Below are positions 1 through 9,080 of a stretch of 39,533 nt of DNA, one piece after another; position 1 is the first letter of the stretch; each line of letters starts with the position of its first letter. The DNA lies in contig CAMYMI010000022.1 in assembly GCA_947259415.1 (NCBI GenBank), positions 1 through 39,533 of the forward strand, written 5' to 3'. The translations under genes were made by a program, and so were the position numbers. The notes under the pieces are model-generated. The model was not told the origin of the DNA. It did not search any database and saw only the letters and a list, made by a program, of their open reading frames with translations. Origin of the DNA: an uncultured Ectothiorhodospiraceae bacterium. Its GTDB lineage: Bacteria; Pseudomonadota; Gammaproteobacteria; UBA9214.

Positions 1-19
1 GACAGAACTGAATTCTGTC
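1..19. repeat. Inverted repeat upstream of rpsJ
   Basis: Positions 1-7 (GACAGAA) pair perfectly with 13-19 (TTCTGTC) around a 5-base loop, 15 bases before the rpsJ start. No T-run follows, so it is not a standard intrinsic terminator. It may be the remnant of a tuf-rpsJ spacer structure or part of an S10 leader, but the window starts too late to tell. Confidence 0.35.
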
Positions 20-34
20 ACCGGTACTTAAATT

Positions 35-346
35 ATGGCTAACCAAAGAATCCGGATACGTCTCAAGGCCTTCGACCATCGCTTGATCGACAAGTCGGCG
101 GCCGAGATTGTCGAGACTGCGAGGCGCACGGGTGCACAGGTACGGGGACCGATCCCCCTGCCCACCAAGATGGAGCGCTTTACTGTGCTGGTTTCACCGC
201 ACGTTAACAAGGATGCGCGTGACCAGTACGAGATTCGGACTCACAAACGTCTGATGGATATCGTTGACCCTACAGACAAGACGGTTGACGCCCTGATGAA
301 GCTGGATCTGGCCGCAGGCGTTGATGTCCAGATCAAGCTGAACTGA
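35..346 (+). CDS. rpsJ: 30S ribosomal protein S10
   Basis: S10 of the small-subunit head, which in enterobacteria also acts as NusE, the transcription antitermination partner of NusB. The 103-residue product has the usual family length and begins [19 protein letters not shown], with the conserved IPLPTK segment and [21 protein letters not shown] in the middle. It is the first gene of the S10 operon and is followed after 25 bases by rplC. The Shine-Dalgarno sequence is poor (TACTTAAATT directly before ATG), which suggests translation depends on leader structure or on upstream genes outside the window. The assignment is very secure from sequence and position. Confidence 0.97.
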   Translation: MANQRIRIRLKAFDHRLIDKSAAEIVETARRTGAQVRGPIPLPTKMERFTVLVSPHVNKDARDQYEIRTHKRLMDIVDPTDKTVDALMKLDLAAGVDVQIKLN

Positions 347-371
347 GGCCAGGCACGACAGGACCAAAGAA

Positions 372-1013
372 ATGACTATCGGAATTGTTGGACGCAAGGC
401 GGGTATGACGCGCATCTTCAAGGATGACGGCGTTTCTGTGCCAGTGACCGTTATCTCGGTTGAGCCGAATCGGGTTACCCAGGTAAAGACCGTTGAGAAC
501 GATGGATATCGTGCGCTGCAGGTTACGACCGGCATGCGCCGCACCTCGCGCGTTACCAGGCCACAGGCCGGGCACTACGCCAAGGCCGGTTCCGAGGCCG
601 GGCGTGGTCTCTGGGAGTTCCGCCTCGATGAAGGCGAAGGCGAAGAGATCGAGGCCGGTAACGAGATCAAGGTCGACCAGTTCGAGGAGGGCCAGAGCGT
701 CGACGTGACGGGTACCTCTATCGGCAAAGGCTTTGCAGGCACGGTCAAGCGCCACAATTTCCATATGCAGGACGCCACGCACGGCAACTCGATCTCCCAT
801 CGCGCCCCGGGCTCGATCGGCCAGTGCCAGACACCGGGTCGTGTGTTCAAGGGCAAGAAGATGTCCGGTCACATGGGCAATGCGCGCCGCACTATCCAGA
901 ATATAGAGATCGTCCGCGTGGATGCCGAGCGTAATCTGCTGCTGGTCAAGGGTGCAGTACCGGGTGCCAGGGGCGGTGATGTGATTATCCGCCCGGCAGT
1001 GAAGGCGCGCTAG
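372..1013 (+). CDS. rplC: 50S ribosomal protein L3
   Basis: L3 is an early-assembly large-subunit protein whose long loop reaches the peptidyl transferase region. The 213-residue product is slightly longer than the E. coli protein (209). It begins [16 protein letters not shown] and contains the conserved [18 protein letters not shown] stretch near residues 147-165, the segment that carries the PrmB glutamine methylation site in E. coli. The C-terminal [20 protein letters not shown] is also typical. It is the second gene of the S10 operon, and rplD follows about 10 bases after its stop. Nothing is unusual apart from a cysteine replacing the asparagine between the two conserved glutamines. Confidence 0.97.
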   Translation: MTIGIVGRKAGMTRIFKDDGVSVPVTVISVEPNRVTQVKTVENDGYRALQVTTGMRRTSRVTRPQAGHYAKAGSEAGRGLWEFRLDEGEGEEIEAGNEIKVDQFEEGQSVDVTGTSIGKGFAGTVKRHNFHMQDATHGNSISHRAPGSIGQCQTPGRVFKGKKMSGHMGNARRTIQNIEIVRVDAERNLLLVKGAVPGARGGDVIIRPAVKAR

Positions 1014-1023
1014 GAGTGGCATG

Positions 1024-1632
1024 ATGGAATTACAGTTGCAAGGCGGCGGCCCGGGCAAGGTGAAGGTTTCTGATGACACCTTCGGCCAGGACTTTAAGGA
1101 AGCCCTGATACACCAGGTGGTCACGGCATGTCTCGCCAGTGCGCGTGCCGGAACGGTCAGGCAGAAGACCCGTTCAGAGGTGCGTGGCGGCGGTACCAAG
1201 CCGTGGCGCCAGAAGGGCACCGGCCGGGCACGTGCAGGCACCATTCGCAGCCCGCTATGGCGTGGCGGCGGCAAGGTATTTGCCACTACGCCGCGGGACT
1301 ATGCCCAGAAGGTCAATCGCAAGATGTATCGCGCAGCGATGCGTTCGATCCTGTCCGAACTGGTACGGCAGGAGCGCCTGGTAGCCGTTAACGAATTCGG
1401 TGTCAATGCGCCGAAGACCAAAGAACTGGCAGTCAAGCTGAACAAGCTCGGGCTGGACAACGTCCTGATCGTCTCTGATGCACCGGACGACAATCTGTAC
1501 CTGGCCGCCCGTAACCTGCCCAGGGTTGCTGTGTGTGATGCGGAAGATGCCGACCCCGTCAGCCTGGTTGGTTTTGACAAGGTCGTCATGACGGCAAAGG
1601 CGCTCAAACAGATCGAGGAGCGACTGGCATGA
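1024..1632 (+). CDS. rplD: 50S ribosomal protein L4
   Basis: L4 lines the polypeptide exit tunnel and, in E. coli, represses its own S10 operon. Two ATG codons are adjacent (1021 and 1024). I prefer 1024 because it gives the family N-terminus MELQLQ and a 7-base spacing from the AGGAG at 1012-1016. The product is then 202 residues (E. coli 201). The tunnel-loop motif [19 protein letters not shown] lies near residues 60-78, and the C-terminus [23 protein letters not shown] is typical. The stop overlaps rplW in an ATGA, implying coupled translation. No L4-responsive leader can be judged because the operon start lies outside the window. Confidence 0.96.
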   Translation: MELQLQGGGPGKVKVSDDTFGQDFKEALIHQVVTACLASARAGTVRQKTRSEVRGGGTKPWRQKGTGRARAGTIRSPLWRGGGKVFATTPRDYAQKVNRKMYRAAMRSILSELVRQERLVAVNEFGVNAPKTKELAVKLNKLGLDNVLIVSDAPDDNLYLAARNLPRVAVCDAEDADPVSLVGFDKVVMTAKALKQIEERLA

Positions 1633-1925
1633 ACCAGGAACGATTAATGAAGGTCCTGCTGAGTCCGCTGGTGTCCGAGAAGAGCACGCGGGTTGCAGAT
1701 GCATACAGCCAGTATGTTTTCAAGGTGCTGCCTGACGCCAGCAAACCGGAGATCCGCAAGGCCGTTGAGCTGATGTTCGACGTCAAGGTCAAGGGTGTTC
1801 AGGTGAGCAATGTGCGCGGCAAGGTCAAGCGCTTTGGCCAGGCGCTTGGTAAACGCGCCGACTGGAAAAAGGCCTATGTGACCCTGGCTGAAGGGCACGA
1901 TATTGATTTTATGGGAGCAGACTAG
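1629..1925 (+). CDS. rplW: 50S ribosomal protein L23
   Basis: L23 sits at the tunnel exit and docks trigger factor and SRP. The 98-residue product begins [20 protein letters not shown] and has the family signature [29 protein letters not shown] at about residues 28-57. The ATG at 1629 overlaps the rplD stop (ATGA). A second in-frame ATG at 1647 would remove the conserved start, so 1629 is preferred. The gene lies in standard S10 operon order between rplD and rplB, with a 32-base gap to rplB. Length and motifs are normal. Confidence 0.96.
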   Translation: MNQERLMKVLLSPLVSEKSTRVADAYSQYVFKVLPDASKPEIRKAVELMFDVKVKGVQVSNVRGKVKRFGQALGKRADWKKAYVTLAEGHDIDFMGAD

Positions 1926-1957
1926 CTCCGTTGCCGAATGCTTTAAGGGTTTGAATT

Positions 1958-2785
1958 ATGCCACTCGATAAAACAAAGCCAACATCGCCGGGACGCCGTT
2001 TTGTCGTCAAGGTGCACACGCCCGGGCTGCACAAGGGTGAGCCGCATGCTGCGCTGGTTTCTGCCAAATCGAAGAGCGGCGGCAGAAACAATGCGGGCCG
2101 TATTACCACGCGCCATCGCGGCGGTGGCCACAAGCAGCGTTATCGCGTGATCGATTTCAAGCGTAACAAGAATGGTGTGCCGGCCAGGGTAGAACGCATC
2201 GAATATGATCCCAACCGCTCGGCGCACATTGCATTGCTGCTCTACGCCGACGGCGAGCGGCGCTACATTCTGGCACCCAAGGGCGTGAAGGCCGGGGCCG
2301 AGATCCGCAGCGGCACTGATGCGCCGATCAAGCCGGGTAATGCCATGCCGCTGCGCAACATTCCGGTGGGTACCCTGGTCCACAACGTTGAAATCAAGCC
2401 GGGCAAGGGCGGACAGATTGCCCGCAGTGCCGGTAGTGGTGTCCAGCTGGTGGCGCGCGAAGGCGACCATGCAACCGTGCGCCTGCGTTCGGGCGAGATG
2501 CGCAAGGTGCAGTCGGACTGTATAGCCACCATCGGCGAGGTTGGCAACGTCGAACATAATCTGCGCTCGCTCGGCAAGGCCGGGGCGAAGCGCTGGCGCG
2601 GAGTGCGGCCGACTGTTCGCGGTGTTGCCATGAACCCGGTTGATCATCCCCATGGTGGCGGTGAAGGCCGTACAGCCGGCGGGCGTCATCCGGTCAGCCC
2701 CTGGGGTACACCGACCAAGGGTTACCGTACACGCAAGAACAAGCGTACCGACAATATGATTGTCAGACGTCGTTATCGCAAGTAA
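1958..2785 (+). CDS. rplB: 50S ribosomal protein L2
   Basis: L2 is a universally conserved large-subunit protein needed for subunit association and peptidyl transferase assembly. The 275-residue product matches the usual length (273-276). Visible hallmarks are [20 protein letters not shown] near residues 50-70 and the [16 protein letters not shown] block near residue 225, which contains the conserved histidine region close to the catalytic centre. The basic C-terminus [20 protein letters not shown] is also normal. It lies between rplW and rpsS, which starts 18 bases after its stop. Nothing is odd. Confidence 0.97.
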   Translation: MPLDKTKPTSPGRRFVVKVHTPGLHKGEPHAALVSAKSKSGGRNNAGRITTRHRGGGHKQRYRVIDFKRNKNGVPARVERIEYDPNRSAHIALLLYADGERRYILAPKGVKAGAEIRSGTDAPIKPGNAMPLRNIPVGTLVHNVEIKPGKGGQIARSAGSGVQLVAREGDHATVRLRSGEMRKVQSDCIATIGEVGNVEHNLRSLGKAGAKRWRGVRPTVRGVAMNPVDHPHGGGEGRTAGGRHPVSPWGTPTKGYRTRKNKRTDNMIVRRRYRK

Positions 2786-2803
2786 TTACGAGGAAATTGA
2801 ACT

Positions 2804-3076
2804 GTGCCACGCTCGATCAGAAAAGGACCGTTTGTCGATATCCATCTCCAGAAGAAGGCGGACAAGGCGGTTACCGAGAACAGTAAACGTCCGATCAAGA
2901 CCTGGTCACGTCGCTCTATGATTTTACCGGAAATGGTTGGCTTGACCATTGCCGTGCACAACGGGCGTCAGCATGTACCGGTACTGATCAACGAGAACAT
3001 GGTCGGCCACAAGTTGGGTGAATTTGCCCTGACCAGGACCTTCAGGGGCCATGCGGCGGACAGGAAGGCGAAGTAA
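2804..3076 (+). CDS. rpsS: 30S ribosomal protein S19
   Basis: S19 is a small-subunit head protein that forms a complex with S13 near the A-site finger. The reading frame has a GTG start at 2804 ([14 protein letters not shown] follows the initiator), preceded by ACGAGGA at 2789-2795. It ends after 90 residues, about the family length. The conserved [25 protein letters not shown] and the C-terminal [16 protein letters not shown] are present. GTG is the only sensible start because the S19 N-terminus is highly conserved. The gene is followed 12 bases later by rplV. Confidence 0.96.
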   Translation: MPRSIRKGPFVDIHLQKKADKAVTENSKRPIKTWSRRSMILPEMVGLTIAVHNGRQHVPVLINENMVGHKLGEFALTRTFRGHAADRKAK

Positions 3077-3088
3077 GGGGATATTGAG

Positions 3089-3424
3089 ATGCAGGTCAGT
3101 GCAACATTGAAACATGCGCGGATTTCCCCGCAGAAGTGCCGGCTGATAGCGGATCAGATTCGCGGGCTCCCGGTTGAAAGAGCGCTCAACGTATTGACCT
3201 TCAGCCCCAGGAAGGCAGCGGACATGATGCGCAAGCTGCTCGAGTCGGCAATTGCAAATGCCGAGCATAACGAAGGTGCCGATATTGACGAACTCAAGGT
3301 TGCGGCGATCTACGTTAACGAAGGTCGCACCCTGAAACGGTTCCGGGCACGCGCCAAGGGCCGGGGTACACGGATACTCAAACGAAACAGTCACATCACC
3401 GTTACGGTGGGTGACGCGAACTAA
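3089..3424 (+). CDS. rplV: 50S ribosomal protein L22
   Basis: L22 contacts all 23S rRNA domains, and its long beta-hairpin forms part of the exit-tunnel constriction. The 111-residue product (E. coli 110) shows the core [27 protein letters not shown] and the hairpin region [26 protein letters not shown] near the C-terminus, where macrolide-resistance changes occur in other bacteria. It is preceded by a GGGGATATTGAG ribosome-binding region and followed by rpsC after 23 bases. The assignment is secure. Confidence 0.96.
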   Translation: MQVSATLKHARISPQKCRLIADQIRGLPVERALNVLTFSPRKAADMMRKLLESAIANAEHNEGADIDELKVAAIYVNEGRTLKRFRARAKGRGTRILKRNSHITVTVGDAN

Positions 3425-3447
3425 CAGGTAGAGGCGAAAGGATCAGT

Positions 3448-4122
3448 ATGGGCCAAAAAGTACATCCAACAGGCATTCGACTCGGCGTAGTCAAGGACTG
3501 GACGTCCACATGGTACGCCAACTCGAAGGAATTTGCCGACTACCTGAATACGGACCTGGCGATCCGTGACTTCATCAAGAAGCGACTTTCCCAGGCATCG
3601 GTAAGTCGTGTGCAGATCTCACGTCCGGCGCACAATGCCGTGATCACGGTGCATACCGCGCGTCCCGGTATCGTGATCGGCAAGAAGGGTGAGGACATTG
3701 ATCGCCTGCGCAAGGAGGTATCCGAGCGCATGGGTATCCCGGTCAATATTAATGTCGAGGAAATTCGCAAGCCGGAACTGGACGCGACTCTGGTCGCGGA
3801 AAGTGTTGCCCAGCAGCTGGAACGGCGCATCATGTTCCGCCGTGCCATGAAGCGGGCGGTGAGTAATGCCATGCGCATTGGCGCCGAGGGTATCAAGATA
3901 AGTGTCGCCGGCCGTCTCAACGGTGCAGAAATTGCCCGCTCGGAATGGTACCGCGAAGGGCGGGTGCCGTTGCATACGCTGCGCGCGGATATCGACTACG
4001 GCGTTGCCGAAGCCAATACCACTTATGGCGTCATCGGCGTCAAGGTCTGGATCTTCAAGGGCGAGGTTTTTGACAAGGGTGAAGAGGCCGAGGCGGATAC
4101 GGCACGCCAGGCTGCATCCTGA
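3448..4122 (+). CDS. rpsC: 30S ribosomal protein S3
   Basis: S3 lines the mRNA entry channel with S4 and S5 and contributes to helicase activity. The 224-residue product begins [19 protein letters not shown] type 2 KH domain is visible around residues 70-95 ([20 protein letters not shown]), followed by the C-terminal S3 domain with [28 protein letters not shown]. coli S3 is 233 residues, so the C-terminal tail is slightly shorter here. The gene is in canonical order between rplV and rplP. A GGCGAAAGGATCAGT ribosome-binding stretch precedes the ATG. Confidence 0.97.
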   Translation: MGQKVHPTGIRLGVVKDWTSTWYANSKEFADYLNTDLAIRDFIKKRLSQASVSRVQISRPAHNAVITVHTARPGIVIGKKGEDIDRLRKEVSERMGIPVNINVEEIRKPELDATLVAESVAQQLERRIMFRRAMKRAVSNAMRIGAEGIKISVAGRLNGAEIARSEWYREGRVPLHTLRADIDYGVAEANTTYGVIGVKVWIFKGEVFDKGEEAEADTARQAAS

Positions 4123-4137
4123 TAGCGGAGATAGGTC

Positions 4138-4551
4138 ATGTTACAGCCCAAGAAAACCAAATTCCGTAAACAGCAGAAGGGTCGCAATCGCGGTCTTGCC
4201 ATTCGTGGCGGCAGGGTGAGTTTCGGAGAGTATGCACTGAAAGCGACGGCACGGGGTCGAATGACAGCACGCCAGATCGAGGCCGCACGCCGCACCATAA
4301 CGCGACACGTCAAGCGCGGTGGCAAGATCTGGATCCGCGTGTTTCCGGATGTGCCGGTTACCAAGAAGCCCATCGAGGTGCGCATGGGTAAGGGCAAGGG
4401 CAACGTGGAATACTGGATCGCACAGATTCAGCCGGGCCGGGTACTTTACGAAATTGAAGGCGTTTCGGAAGACGTTGCTCGCCAGGCATTCAGGCTGGCG
4501 GCAGCAAAGCTGCCGTTCAAGACAGCCTTCGTGACACGGACGGTGATGTGA
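4138..4551 (+). CDS. rplP: 50S ribosomal protein L16
   Basis: L16 organises the A-site region of the large subunit. The 137-residue product begins [19 protein letters not shown] and contains the conserved [23 protein letters not shown]. Arg82, just before MGKGKG, corresponds by position to the arginine that is hydroxylated in E. coli L16. Whether it is modified here cannot be seen. The gene ends in TGA at 4549-4551, overlapping the start region of rpmC, so rplP, rpmC and rpsQ are probably translationally coupled. Confidence 0.97.
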   Translation: MLQPKKTKFRKQQKGRNRGLAIRGGRVSFGEYALKATARGRMTARQIEAARRTITRHVKRGGKIWIRVFPDVPVTKKPIEVRMGKGKGNVEYWIAQIQPGRVLYEIEGVSEDVARQAFRLAAAKLPFKTAFVTRTVM

Positions 4552-4754
4552 TGAAAGCAGCAGAGCTTAGAAGCAAGTCGGTCAGTGAGCTCCGCCTGGA
4601 GCTGGGTAACCTGCTGCGCGAGAGTTTCAGCCTGCGCATGCAGCGCGGTACCGGGCAGCTCTCCCGCCCGGACCAGATGCGCAAGGTGCGCAAGGATATT
4701 GCGCGGGTTTATACGGTAATAAATCAGAAAATCAATGCAGGTGACGTATCATGA
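4551..4754 (+). CDS. rpmC: 50S ribosomal protein L29
   Basis: L29 is a small helical-hairpin protein beside L23 at the tunnel exit. The ATG at 4551 gives [22 protein letters not shown], aligned with the family start, and 67 residues (E. coli 63). A GTG at 4548 is also in frame and would add one residue while forming a GTGA overlap with the rplP stop. The family motif [17 protein letters not shown] is in the middle. The gene ends in an ATGA overlap with rpsQ. It is small but unambiguous by position and sequence. Confidence 0.94.
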   Translation: MKAAELRSKSVSELRLELGNLLRESFSLRMQRGTGQLSRPDQMRKVRKDIARVYTVINQKINAGDVS

Positions 4755-5011
4755 GCGAGCAAACCGAAGTCAAGCGCACCGTCATCGGCAAGGTTGTCAG
4801 CAACAAAATGGACAAGACGGCCACAGTGCTTATTGAACGCAAGGTCAAGCACCCGATTTACGGGAAGTACATTCGCCGTTCAACCAGGCTGCACGTGCAT
4901 GATGCTGACAATGCATGCCAGGAAGGCGATACGGTAACCATTCAGCAGTGCCGTCCACTGTCCAAGTCGAAGTCATGGCAATTGGTGGACATAGTCGAGC
5001 GCGGCGAGTAG
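4751..5011 (+). CDS. rpsQ: 30S ribosomal protein S17
   Basis: S17 is a primary 16S rRNA-binding protein of the OB fold. The 86-residue product contains the hallmark [36 protein letters not shown] and the typical C-terminal [15 protein letters not shown]. The start overlaps the rpmC stop by four bases. It is the last gene of the S10 block. Only 39 bases separate it from rplN, with no visible terminator, so the S10 and spc blocks are probably read as one transcript here. In E. coli this junction carries the spc promoter. Confidence 0.96.
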   Translation: MSEQTEVKRTVIGKVVSNKMDKTATVLIERKVKHPIYGKYIRRSTRLHVHDADNACQEGDTVTIQQCRPLSKSKSWQLVDIVERGE

Positions 5012-5050
5012 CCGGCGCTCTAGCGGGAACAATACGGACGGAATGCAAGC

Positions 5051-5419
5051 ATGATACAAATGCAGACAATCCTTGATGTGGCTGACAACAGCGGCGCACG
5101 TCGCCTGCAGTGCATCAAGGTGTTGGGTGGGTCACACCGGCGTTATGCGCGCATTGGTGACGTCATCAAGGTCAGCGTAAAGGAAGCCATACCCCGCGGC
5201 AAGGTCAAGAAGGGTGAGGTTTACAACGCGGTCGTGGTGCGTACCCGCAAGGGTGTGCGGCGTCAGGACGGCTCGTTAATCCGCTTTGACGGAAATGCAG
5301 CCGTGCTGCTCAACAACCAGCTGCAACCGATCGGGACACGTATTTTTGGCCCGGTGACAAGGGAGCTGCGCAGTGAGCGCTTCATGAAGATCATTTCGCT
5401 TGCACCGGAAGTACTGTAG
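5051..5419 (+). CDS. rplN: 50S ribosomal protein L14
   Basis: L14 lies at the subunit interface, contacts 16S rRNA and is the target of the silencing factor RsfS. The 122-residue product begins [19 protein letters not shown] and keeps the family signature [26 protein letters not shown] near residues 43-68. It also has the conserved [13 protein letters not shown] and [12 protein letters not shown] at the C-terminus. It is the first gene of the spc block and is followed after 9 bases by rplX. Normal in length and content. Confidence 0.97.
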   Translation: MIQMQTILDVADNSGARRLQCIKVLGGSHRRYARIGDVIKVSVKEAIPRGKVKKGEVYNAVVVRTRKGVRRQDGSLIRFDGNAAVLLNNQLQPIGTRIFGPVTRELRSERFMKIISLAPEVL

Positions 5420-5428
5420 GACAGGACC

Positions 5429-5746
5429 ATGCGCAGAATCAGAAAAGGTGATGATGTTGTCGTAATCGCGGGCAAGGACAAGGGCAAGCGTGGCAGTGTG
5501 CTGCGTGTGATGCCGGACGGCCGGGTTGTCGTTTCTGATGTCAATATGGTCAAGCGACACACCAAGCCCAATCCTAACCGGGGCGTTCCCGGTGGTATCG
5601 TGGAAAAGGAGATGCCTGTCGATCCTTCCAATATCATGTTGTACAACCCGCAAACCAACAAGGGAGACCGGGTCGGCTTCAAGTATCTCGAAGATGGTCG
5701 CAAGGTGCGTTATTTCAAGTCCAATAATGAAGTAGTGGACATCTGA
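5429..5746 (+). CDS. rplX: 50S ribosomal protein L24
   Basis: L24 is one of the assembly-initiator proteins of the large subunit. The 105-residue product (E. coli 104) begins [22 protein letters not shown], the KOW motif. The typical [20 protein letters not shown] follows and the C-terminal [14 protein letters not shown] is normal. An AGGACAGGACC stretch lies upstream. A 22-base AT-rich gap separates it from rplE. In E. coli the S8 autoregulatory site lies at this junction, but I could not recognise an S8-binding structure in this short spacer. Confidence 0.96.
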   Translation: MRRIRKGDDVVVIAGKDKGKRGSVLRVMPDGRVVVSDVNMVKRHTKPNPNRGVPGGIVEKEMPVDPSNIMLYNPQTNKGDRVGFKYLEDGRKVRYFKSNNEVVDI

Positions 5747-5768
5747 TATTTGTAATTGGTAAATAGAT

Positions 5769-6308
5769 ATGGCCAGGCTGCAGGAATATTACCGTGATAC
5801 TGTCGTCAAACAGCTCAAGGAGCAGTTTGGCTACAAGAATGTCATGGAGATACCGCGTATCACCAAGATAACGCTCAACATGGGTGTGGGTGAAGCGGTG
5901 GGTGATCGCAAGGTGATGGAGCATGCGGTCGATGACATGACCAAGATTGGTGGTCAGAAACCGGTTGTCAACAAGGCGCGCAAGTCGGTTGCCGGCTTCA
6001 AAGTGCGCGAGGGCTGGCCAATAGGCTGCAAGGTGACCTTGCGCCGCACGCAGATGTACGAGTTCCTTGACCGGCTGATCAATATCGCTATCCCGCGTAT
6101 CCGTGACTTCCGTGGCATGAATCCGAGGTCCTTTGACGGGCGCGGAAACTACAGCATGGGCGTACGGGAGCAGATCATCTTCCCGGAGATCGACTACGAC
6201 AAGATTGATATGTTGCGTGGTTTGGATATCACGTTTACGACAACTGCAAAAACGGACGAGGAAGGCCGTGCGCTACTGGCGGCGTTCAACTTCCCGTTCA
6301 GGAACTGA
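5769..6308 (+). CDS. rplE: 50S ribosomal protein L5
   Basis: L5 binds 5S rRNA in the central protuberance. The 179-residue product equals the E. coli length. It begins [31 protein letters not shown] and has the L5 signature [20 protein letters not shown] near residues 34-53, and [28 protein letters not shown] towards the C-terminus. The AUG is preceded by a weak ribosome-binding site in an AT-rich gap. In E. coli this initiation region is where S8 represses spc translation. Confidence 0.97.
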   Translation: MARLQEYYRDTVVKQLKEQFGYKNVMEIPRITKITLNMGVGEAVGDRKVMEHAVDDMTKIGGQKPVVNKARKSVAGFKVREGWPIGCKVTLRRTQMYEFLDRLINIAIPRIRDFRGMNPRSFDGRGNYSMGVREQIIFPEIDYDKIDMLRGLDITFTTTAKTDEEGRALLAAFNFPFRN

Positions 6309-6317
6309 GGTAGCACA

Positions 6318-6623
6318 ATGGCAAAGAATTCAATGCTTGCCCGTGAAGACAAGCGCACTCGCACCGTCAAAAGGTTTGCCGCCAGGCGTGCCGAGTTGAA
6401 GGCGGTCATCAAAAGTCCGGATAGCTCGGACGAAGAGCGCTACAATGCACAGCTCAAGCTGCAATCCCTGCCGCGTGATGCCAGCCCGTCGAGGCAGCGC
6501 AACCGTTGCCGTATCACCGGGCGCCCGCATGGTTACTACCGCAAGTTCGGACTGTCCAGGAACAAGCTGCGCGAGGCCGCCATGCGTGGTGATATTCCCG
6601 GTCTGGTCAAGGCGAGTTGGTGA
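6318..6623 (+). CDS. rpsN: 30S ribosomal protein S14, zinc-free form
   Basis: S14 is a head protein that completes small-subunit assembly. The 101-residue product is the long, cysteine-poor form found in E. coli. It lacks the two CxxC pairs of the short zinc form and contains [46 protein letters not shown]. It is in canonical spc order between rplE and rpsH. A GAGGTAGCAC ribosome-binding region overlaps the rplE stop. The zinc-free state contrasts with the zinc-type S4 encoded further on. Confidence 0.96.
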   Translation: MAKNSMLAREDKRTRTVKRFAARRAELKAVIKSPDSSDEERYNAQLKLQSLPRDASPSRQRNRCRITGRPHGYYRKFGLSRNKLREAAMRGDIPGLVKASW

Positions 6624-6629
6624 ACGACT

Positions 6630-7022
6630 ATGATGACTGATCCAATATCCGATTTATTAACGCGCATCCGTAACGGGCAGGCAGCCAATAAGGTTTCAGT
6701 TTCCATGTCTTCCTCCGGTCTGAAATGTGCCATTGCGCAGGTGCTCAAGGATGAAGGTTATATAGCGGATTTTTCCGTTGATGATGCCGAAGCCAAGGCG
6801 GTGCTCACGGTGACGCTCAAATATTTTGAGGGCAAGCCTGTGATAGAGACTATCCAGCGTGCCAGTCGTCCCGGCCTGCGCCTGTACAAGGGCAAGAATG
6901 AACTGCCCAGTGTACAAGGTGGCCTCGGTGTTGCCATTGTATCCACCTCGCGTGGTGTGATGAGTGATCGTCAGGCACGCGCCGCCGGTGAAGGTGGCGA
7001 GATTCTTTGTGTAGTCAGCTGA
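6630..7022 (+). CDS. rpsH: 30S ribosomal protein S8
   Basis: S8 is a primary 16S rRNA-binding protein and the translational repressor of spc genes in E. coli. The 130-residue product matches the family length and has [16 protein letters not shown] at the N-terminus. The C-terminal signature [34 protein letters not shown] is also present. Two adjacent ATG codons (6630, 6633) are possible starts and the ribosome-binding site is weak for both, so the exact start is uncertain by one residue. It is followed after 13 bases by rplF. Confidence 0.96.
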   Translation: MMTDPISDLLTRIRNGQAANKVSVSMSSSGLKCAIAQVLKDEGYIADFSVDDAEAKAVLTVTLKYFEGKPVIETIQRASRPGLRLYKGKNELPSVQGGLGVAIVSTSRGVMSDRQARAAGEGGEILCVVS

Positions 7023-7035
7023 TCGGGGAATCAAG

Positions 7036-7569
7036 ATGTCAAGAATTGCCAAGATGCCGATAACTGTCCCTGCTTCCGTCGAGGTAACGGAGGATGGCCA
7101 GATGCTGACCGTGAAGGGTCCCAAGGGTTCGCTGCAGCACCGCCTGCACGATCTGGTTGCGCTGACCCGCGAGGAGACCGGGCTCAGGATAAGCACGCGC
7201 AATAACTCCAAGGAGGCCGTGGCGCTGTCAGGTACCTTGCGGTCCCTGATTTACAATATGGTGACAGGTGTCAGCGACGGCTTTGAGAAAAAACTCGAAC
7301 TTGTGGGTGTCGGTTACCGCGCCCAAGCCAAGGGCAAGGTGCTCAACCTGACGCTGGGCTTCTCGCATCCGATTGATTATGAATTGCCCGAGGGCATCAC
7401 TGCGGAAACGCCCAGCCAGACGGAAGTGCTCATCAAGGGCATCGACAAACAGCAGGTAGGCCAGGTGGCAGCAGAGATCCGCGCATTTCGCCCGCCCGAA
7501 CCCTACAAGGGTAAAGGGGTACGTTATTCTGACGAGATGGTGGTCCGGAAGGAAGCCAAGAAGAAATAG
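7036..7569 (+). CDS. rplF: 50S ribosomal protein L6
   Basis: L6 sits near the factor-binding site by the sarcin-ricin loop. The 177-residue product (E. coli 177) begins [17 protein letters not shown]. It consists of two repeated alpha/beta domains of about 80 residues each. The L6 signature region [24 protein letters not shown] forms the C-terminus. A CGGGGAATCAAG stretch precedes the ATG. It is in standard spc order between rpsH and rplR, with an 8-base gap to rplR. Confidence 0.97.
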   Translation: MSRIAKMPITVPASVEVTEDGQMLTVKGPKGSLQHRLHDLVALTREETGLRISTRNNSKEAVALSGTLRSLIYNMVTGVSDGFEKKLELVGVGYRAQAKGKVLNLTLGFSHPIDYELPEGITAETPSQTEVLIKGIDKQQVGQVAAEIRAFRPPEPYKGKGVRYSDEMVVRKEAKKK

Positions 7570-7577
7570 GCATTATT

Positions 7578-7931
7578 ATGGATAAGAAAGCATCACGTTT
7601 ACGTCGTGCCCGCCGAGCTCGGGCGCACATCAAGGAACAGGGGGTAACCCGCCTGTGTGTGCACCGTACCCCGCGTCATATCTACGCGCAGGTCATTGCA
7701 CCGGAAGGTAACACGGTTGTGGCAAGTGCCTCTACGCTGGACAGCGGTGTCCGCAAGGATGTCAGTACGACCGGCGGAGTGGCAGCAGCAACAGTCGTAG
7801 GGAAGATGATTGCAGAACGCGCCAAGGCAGCCGGTGTTTCCCGCGTCGCCTTTGACCGTTCCGGATTTAAATACCATGGCCGTGTCAAAGCGCTGGCAGA
7901 CGCGGCGCGTGAAAACGGTCTCGAGTTCTGA
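7578..7931 (+). CDS. rplR: 50S ribosomal protein L18
   Basis: L18 binds 5S rRNA with L5 and helps attach it to 23S rRNA. The 117-residue product (E. coli 117) starts with a basic RNA-binding tail ([18 protein letters not shown]). It continues with the folded domain containing [20 protein letters not shown] and the C-terminal [28 protein letters not shown], which is highly characteristic. It is followed after 15 bases by rpsE. Nothing is unusual. Confidence 0.96.
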   Translation: MDKKASRLRRARRARAHIKEQGVTRLCVHRTPRHIYAQVIAPEGNTVVASASTLDSGVRKDVSTTGGVAAATVVGKMIAERAKAAGVSRVAFDRSGFKYHGRVKALADAARENGLEF

Positions 7932-7946
7932 GCAAGGGTTTCTGAT

Positions 7947-8453
7947 ATGGCAAGAGTAGATACACAGCCGCAGGGTGACGGACTGCTTGAGAAGCTGGTC
8001 ACGGTCAATCGCGTAGCCAAGGTTGTAAAGGGCGGCCGACAGTTCGGTTTCACTGCGCTGACAGTTGTCGGTGATGGCGAAGGCCGGGTTGGCTACGGTT
8101 ACGGTAAGGCTCGTGAAGTGCCGGTGGCCATCCAGAAGGCTATGGAAGCCGCGCGCAAGAATATGAAGACGATCAGTCTGAAGGGCGGCACCCTGCACTA
8201 CCCGATCACCGCACGTCACGGTGCTGCCAAGGTGTATATGCAGCCGGCCTCGGAAGGTACCGGTATTATCGCCGGCGGTGCGATGCGCGCCGTGCTTGAG
8301 GTTGTCGGCGTGCGCGATGTGCTTGCCAAATGTATTGGTTCAAACAATCCGATTAATGTGCTGCGCGCCACGATGAATGGCCTGGAGAACATGCATTCTC
8401 CCGAGGAAGTGGCCGCAAAGCGTGGCAAGTCGGTACAAGAGATCCTGGAATAA
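7947..8453 (+). CDS. rpsE: 30S ribosomal protein S5
   Basis: S5 lies at the mRNA entry site and affects decoding fidelity together with S4. The 168-residue product (E. coli 167) has the double-stranded-RNA-binding-like N-terminal domain with [35 protein letters not shown] near residues 17-51. This is the S5 signature and the region of spectinomycin-resistance changes elsewhere. It ends with [31 protein letters not shown]. It is followed after 3 bases by rpmD, indicating coupled translation. Confidence 0.97.
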   Translation: MARVDTQPQGDGLLEKLVTVNRVAKVVKGGRQFGFTALTVVGDGEGRVGYGYGKAREVPVAIQKAMEAARKNMKTISLKGGTLHYPITARHGAAKVYMQPASEGTGIIAGGAMRAVLEVVGVRDVLAKCIGSNNPINVLRATMNGLENMHSPEEVAAKRGKSVQEILE

Positions 8454-8456
8454 GTC

Positions 8457-8642
8457 ATGGCTGGAAACAAGAAAGTCAAGGTTACGCTGGTCAAGAGTTT
8501 CAATGGCCGGCTGCAAAGCCACAAGGACACCGTGCGCGGCCTGGGCCTGCGACGGATCCGTCATAGTGTCGAGCTTGATGACACGCCTGAAATACGCGGC
8601 ATGATCAACAGGATCTCTTACATGTTAAGGGTCGAGGGCTAG
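8457..8642 (+). CDS. rpmD: 50S ribosomal protein L30
   Basis: L30 is a small alpha/beta protein of the large subunit, present in gammaproteobacteria but absent from some phyla. The 61-residue product (E. coli 59) contains [55 protein letters not shown]. This is the full family core, including the LGLRRI segment. It is separated from rpsE and rplO by only 3 bases on each side. Confidence 0.95.
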   Translation: MAGNKKVKVTLVKSFNGRLQSHKDTVRGLGLRRIRHSVELDDTPEIRGMINRISYMLRVEG

Positions 8643-8645
8643 ACA

Positions 8646-9080
8646 ATGCGTCTGAATACATTAAAACCGGCAGCCGGCAGCAGGAAGAGCGGCAAGCGCG
8701 TCGGCCGTGGTATCGGTTCCGGGCTCGGCAAGACCGGCGGCCGGGGCCACAAGGGCCAGAAATCGCGTTCCGGCGGTTTTCACAAGGTCGGCTTCGAAGG
8801 CGGCCAGATGCCACTGCAGCGCCGCCTGCCCAAGGTCGGGTTTGTTTCCCGCAAGTCCCGCTACGTGGACGAGGTTCGCCTGCACGAGCTGGGCAAGGTC
8901 AACGCGGATGTTGTTGATATTAACGCCCTTAAGCAGGCTAACCTGGTTTCCCGTCACGTCAGCAACGTCAAGGTGATCGCATCCGGCGCCATCGACAGGG
9001 CGGTGACAGTGCGTGGCATAAAGGTAACCAAGGGTGCCCGGGCTGCCATTGAGGCGGCTGGAGGCAAAATCGAGGAATAA
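8646..9080 (+). CDS. rplO: 50S ribosomal protein L15
   Basis: L15 is a late-assembly large-subunit protein with a long glycine-rich N-terminal extension. The 144-residue product (E. coli 144) begins [44 protein letters not shown]. The family signature near the C-terminus is recognisable from [25 protein letters not shown]. The stop TAA at 9078-9080 is immediately followed by the secY ATG with zero spacing, so SecY synthesis is probably coupled to L15. Confidence 0.97.
   Translation: MRLNTLKPAAGSRKSGKRVGRGIGSGLGKTGGRGHKGQKSRSGGFHKVGFEGGQMPLQRRLPKVGFVSRKSRYVDEVRLHELGKVNADVVDINALKQANLVSRHVSNVKVIASGAIDRAVTVRGIKVTKGARAAIEAAGGKIEE

Noticed and set aside
333-1286. Long minus-strand open frame (317 codons) opposite rplC and rplD
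   Set aside because: It lies fully over two conserved ribosomal genes. GC-rich codon bias opens such antisense frames, and its product has no recognisable fold or family.
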